Source: Globomyces pollinis-pini
Taxonomy: Eukaryota; Chytridiomycota; Chytridiomycetes; Rhizophydiales; Globomycetaceae
NCBI GenBank assembly: GCA_025399215.1
Contig: MU621515.1
Span: forward strand, 1 to 12,595
Length of the DNA: 12,595 nt
Reading direction: 5' to 3'
The position numbers were made by a program, and so were the translations under genes. A model generated the notes under the pieces. It saw only the letters and a program-made list of their open reading frames with translations. It was not told the origin of the DNA and ran no database searches. This document shows positions 10,411-12,595 of the stretch, piece by piece. Position 1 is the first letter of the stretch; each line of letters begins with the position of its first letter.

Positions 10411-11319
10411 ATGTTTAAATTATCTGCTCTCATCTTACTTGCTCTTCCTACCTTGACCATTGCTCAAGCTCCAAATAATGTTGGAAAGGCTTTCTTTGAT
10501 ACCCTTCCAAAAGGAACTCAATTCACCACTGGTGACTGTAAGGAAGATAAAGATTGTCAAACTGGTTGTTGTGGTCAAAATAACAAATGTAGAAATCCTG
10601 AAGCTTTCAATTCTGTAAAAGAATTTTGCCAAAACGGTCTAACTATTGATTTCCCAAAGAGAAACTCTGGTGGTGGTCTTTCTTTTATCCAATCCCCAGA
10701 AGCAGCAGAGTTTTTTAAACAAAAAGGCGGTCAAAATGTTGGCAATGCTGGACAAAATGGTGCACAAAATGCTGGTAACAATGGACAAAACAAACCACCA
10801 CAAAACAATGGCGGAGGTGTGAAGACTGTAACTGTAACTAAAACTATTGATTGCCAAGCAACGCCTCCACCTGCAAATAACAACAATAACAATCAAAATA
10901 ACAATAACCAAAACAATCAAAATAACAATAACCAAAACAATCAAAATAACAATAATCAAAACAATGGACAATGTCCACAAGGTTCTTCCAAACAAGTACC
11001 TGGTCAATGTCAAGATGCCAAAACAAGTACTTCGAAATTAGGTGGACCTCAATTCGCACTCTTTGATGACAGATGTAAAGGAACTGGTTTTACTACATCC
11101 AAATCCACCAAAGATGAAGAATGTTGCACTGGATGCTCAGATGGTCAATTATGCCGTGCTCCAGATGCCCTAAAGGGAGTCCAAACTTGTCGTGATGGTA
11201 CTTTCCCTGATTTCTCCACTGGTTCTGTTGTGTTCAAGAAGAAGGCTGTATCTAAACCAGAATGTGGTGCTAAAAACTTTAGTAAACCTGAATGTGGTGG
11301 TGTACAAGGTGGTGTTTAA
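10411..11319 (+). CDS. Intronless secreted cysteine-rich protein with two related domains and Asn/Gln-rich linkers
   Basis: One open frame of 302 aa has a clear signal peptide (about residues 1-19, ending TIAQA). Domain 1 (about 36-82) has cysteines 43, 49, 53, 54, 60 and 73 around a DC-x3-GCC core. A Gly/Asn/Gln linker follows (104-136), then VKTVTVTKTIDC (137-148), an Asn/Gln tract (155-187), and domain 2 (about 222-270) with cysteines 222, 238, 239, 242, 248 and 260. The two domains share TGC..C-R-x-P-[ED]-A, then C-[QR]-[ND]-G and DF, so they look like an internal duplication. The tail repeats SKPECG twice (282-287, 292-297). The DC..GCC core recalls small secreted fungal proteins annotated as biotrophy-associated, but this is from memory and weak. 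The TVTVT stretch is common in fungal surface proteins. It probably acts outside the cell or in the wall. No introns, unlike the conserved genes here. Confidence 0.88.
   Translation: MFKLSALILLALPTLTIAQAPNNVGKAFFDTLPKGTQFTTGDCKEDKDCQTGCCGQNNKCRNPEAFNSVKEFCQNGLTIDFPKRNSGGGLSFIQSPEAAEFFKQKGGQNVGNAGQNGAQNAGNNGQNKPPQNNGGGVKTVTVTKTIDCQATPPPANNNNNNQNNNNQNNQNNNNQNNQNNNNQNNGQCPQGSSKQVPGQCQDAKTSTSKLGGPQFALFDDRCKGTGFTTSKSTKDEECCTGCSDGQLCRAPDALKGVQTCRDGTFPDFSTGSVVFKKKAVSKPECGAKNFSKPECGGVQGGV
10897..10968 (+). repeat. 24-bp coding minisatellite, three units
   Basis: Three consecutive 24-bp units (10897-10920, 10921-10944, 10945-10968) encode Asn-Asn-Asn-Asn-Gln-Asn-Asn-Gln. The first two are identical and the third differs at a few bases and ends in Gly. 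A shortened unit precedes them from about 10876. As 24 bp is eight codons, copy-number change keeps the frame, so linker length between the two Cys-rich domains can vary among strains. Confidence 0.9.
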
Positions 11320-11369
11320 ATGATTACAGTAAAATATAAAGTTGTGATATCTAAATCTATGTTTTTATA

Positions 11370-11916
11370 GTGAATTTGAGATTACTATATACTGAGATTG
11401 TTATTTCGAGGATTCCTCTCGAATTTCACACAATAATTGAAAAGAAAATATTAAACGGGACTGGATTTACTAGCACACGCCAAGGTGAAGATATCCTGCT
11501 GTTGCGCGCTGGCGCGTTACCTTCATATCGACAATGGATTCTTGTAAAGAATTATTGCCCCAATTTGAATGAGTTTATCAAAGAATTTCATTTAAAATAC
11601 AATGGTATCGCCCAGTACTCTATCTATATCACTTTTATCAATGGCATTTCAGTCATTGCAAAGTGATATGTAAGTGCATGGTGTTATTTTATAGTCCTAC
11701 TATCAATTATTTTATAGTCCTACTATCAATAGTTTCTTTTGGGCTGTGGCAATTCGGTCAGGACAAGGCGATACTTACATAAGTAGTATCGGTGGGGCAC
11801 CTAATGATACCGGGTATTTTAGTCGATATCTCCTAATAAAATCTATTAAAAGTTGTTTAAATGAAGACGTATCTGTGGTGTTCACGTCCGTTAAAATCAT
11901 TAGAGCAAGTTTATAA
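11370..11916 (+). pseudogene. Start-less reading frame with faint RNase H-fold resemblance; decayed or incomplete gene
   Basis: An open frame without any ATG runs from about 11355 to 11662. A donor at 11663 and an acceptor at 11717 continue it in phase to a stop at 11914-11916. The second exon resembles the RNase H fold in outline: ANPTINSFFWAVAIR recalls the first hairpin, SRYLLIKSI the helix and VVFTSVKII the later strand. The catalytic acids (TDG, NRxEL and TDS positions) are absent, being replaced by residues such as Asn, Leu and Ser. A further stretch in another frame near 11920-11980 (KPLFNNR) might continue the likeness after a frameshift. I cannot find an upstream exon in phase, and the secreted-protein gene ends only 50 bp before. 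It may be a decayed retroelement or rnh-like gene, a catalytically dead protein, or chance. The resemblance is weak and done by eye. Confidence 0.3.
11684..11729 (+). repeat. Perfect 23-bp tandem duplication containing a 3' splice site
   Basis: The 23 bases at 11684-11706 are repeated exactly at 11707-11729. Each copy contains TTTTATAG, giving two identical acceptors 23 nt apart. With the donor at 11663, the first gives a 32-nt intron typical of this genome but then an early stop. The second gives a 55-nt intron and keeps the downstream frame open for about 200 nt. Confidence 0.9.
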
Positions 11917-12115
11917 GCTAGTATTGATGGTAGATAGTTGGTGCCAGACTCAAATCAAACCCTTGTTTAATAATCGAATGATACCAGTTTTCTAACCTTC
12001 TTATCTAATAAAACCGGGTTGGTATCTTTCGTATCACAGTAGATCAAAAATCGGAATCACGAGACCTTTTATTTCTTTACAATTTTAGTGAAGAAACTAA
12101 ACTAGAAATAGGAAG

Positions 12116-12595
12116 ATGACGATAAACAACACCATTTCAGCGATCAAGATCAGCGCTGTCTTCAAAACAACAAAAGCCGCAAGTTCTTTCGTTAAAGAGG
12201 ATATTCACAAGCTGGTAATTTTCCCTGCTTGTGATCTACCTACCATAACCTTCTTGAAGCAAAACCAAAACGTTCTCATCTATGCCATATACGGGGATGA
12301 AAGTTATCTTTCAAATATGTTGGATATTGTTCTCTTGCCACCGGCAAGTATCGCAGAAATCAGTCTGGTACCTCAAGGTCCTGGGTTAGATGATAAACCT
12401 TTAAAGCATCCTCAAATATCATTTAATCCAAAGTGGTTGTCGGGCAAAGGAAAAACCTCTAGCTACGAGAGATTTGGTCAGCATCAGAATCATCGTACAC
12501 CCATCAAAACAAGAAGCTTTACCAAAAGTACATGTATATATACTTAATTATAGATTTGTTTAATGTCCCTGGAAAAAAATCATCTGCCTCTACCC
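12116..12595 (+). CDS. Hypothetical protein, 5' part (runs off right edge)
   Basis: I do not recognise this protein. The ATG at 12116 opens a 137-codon exon. The frame would stop at 12545-12547, but this stop lies in a 26-nt GT-AG intron (12528-12553, donor GTACAT, acceptor TTATAG with CTTAAT just before it). Removing it gives Lys-Asn-Leu-Phe-Asn-Val-Pro-Gly and an open frame to the window end. The intron matches its neighbours in size and form, so a gene continuing to the right is more likely than a 143-aa protein. Visible parts are a mixed alpha/beta-looking N-terminal half (LVIFPACDLP, VLIYAIYGDESYL) and a basic, His/Ser-rich region after residue 100. No signal peptide, membrane segment or catalytic motif is evident. 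The 200 bp before the ATG hold no clear TATA box. Confidence 0.55.

Noticed and set aside
10876..10968. CRISPR-like repeat array
   Set aside because: Units are directly adjacent without spacers and encode an in-frame Asn/Gln tract in a eukaryotic gene.
10435..11059. Minus-strand and +1 frames over the secreted-protein gene
   Set aside because: Their Ile/Val/Cys/Tyr-rich repeats simply mirror the Asn/Gln codon repeat of the plus-strand gene.

Overview
The window comes from a compact, AT-rich, intron-dense nuclear genome of a eukaryote, most likely a fungus. Genes are packed on both strands about 130-180 bp apart. Five conserved genes (Tah18-, Alg11-, SLC25-, Rtf1- and DASS-type) can be rebuilt by hand only if 42 introns of 24-35 nt are removed. 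Two more introns of the same kind lie in the partial genes at the two ends, giving 44 with a mean near 29 nt. After removal, the five coding sequences are exact multiples of three (1734, 1401, 909, 1449 and 1611 nt) and the family motifs close up. Donors are mostly GTA, acceptors mostly TAG, and a TAAY-like branch sequence often lies a few bases before the acceptor. TAA and TAG behave as ordinary stops and Gln is CAA, so a ciliate code is not supported. A fungal origin is inferred from a secreted Cys-rich protein with a KTVTVTKTI stretch and from the gene set. I cannot name a phylum.

Layout, left to right. (1) 1-486, minus: 5' end of an unrecognised secreted protein. (2) 666-2696, minus: TAH18, the diflavin reductase of cytosolic Fe-S cluster assembly, 10 introns. 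(3) 2697-2864: a 168-bp divergent promoter with a perfect 26-bp palindrome close to the TAH18 start. (4) 2865-4472, plus: ALG11, the ER mannosyltransferase of N-glycan precursor synthesis, 7 introns. (5) 4607-5812, minus: a mitochondrial SLC25 carrier with 10 introns and exons of only 11, 10 and 17 nt. (6) 5948-7660, minus: RTF1 of the Paf1 complex, 9 introns, one of them a likely GC-AG intron. (7) 7832-9619, minus: a DASS di/tricarboxylate transporter of the bacterial/plastid subtype, 6 introns. (8) 9620-10410: the largest intergenic space, ending in CCAAT and TATA boxes. (9) 10411-11319, plus: an intronless secreted Cys-rich protein with two related domains joined by Asn/Gln-rich linkers. 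(10) 11370-11916, plus: a start-less reading frame with faint RNase H resemblance and a duplicated splice acceptor. (11) 12116 to the edge, plus: the 5' part of an unrecognised gene.

The genes do not form one pathway. TAH18, ALG11 and RTF1 are housekeeping genes. The carrier and the DASS transporter move small metabolites. The secreted protein, with its separate promoter and no introns, looks like an accessory, environment-facing gene. The most unusual feature is gene architecture: extremely short introns throughout, microexons that carry the signature motifs of the carrier, and a tandem duplication of a 3' splice site.
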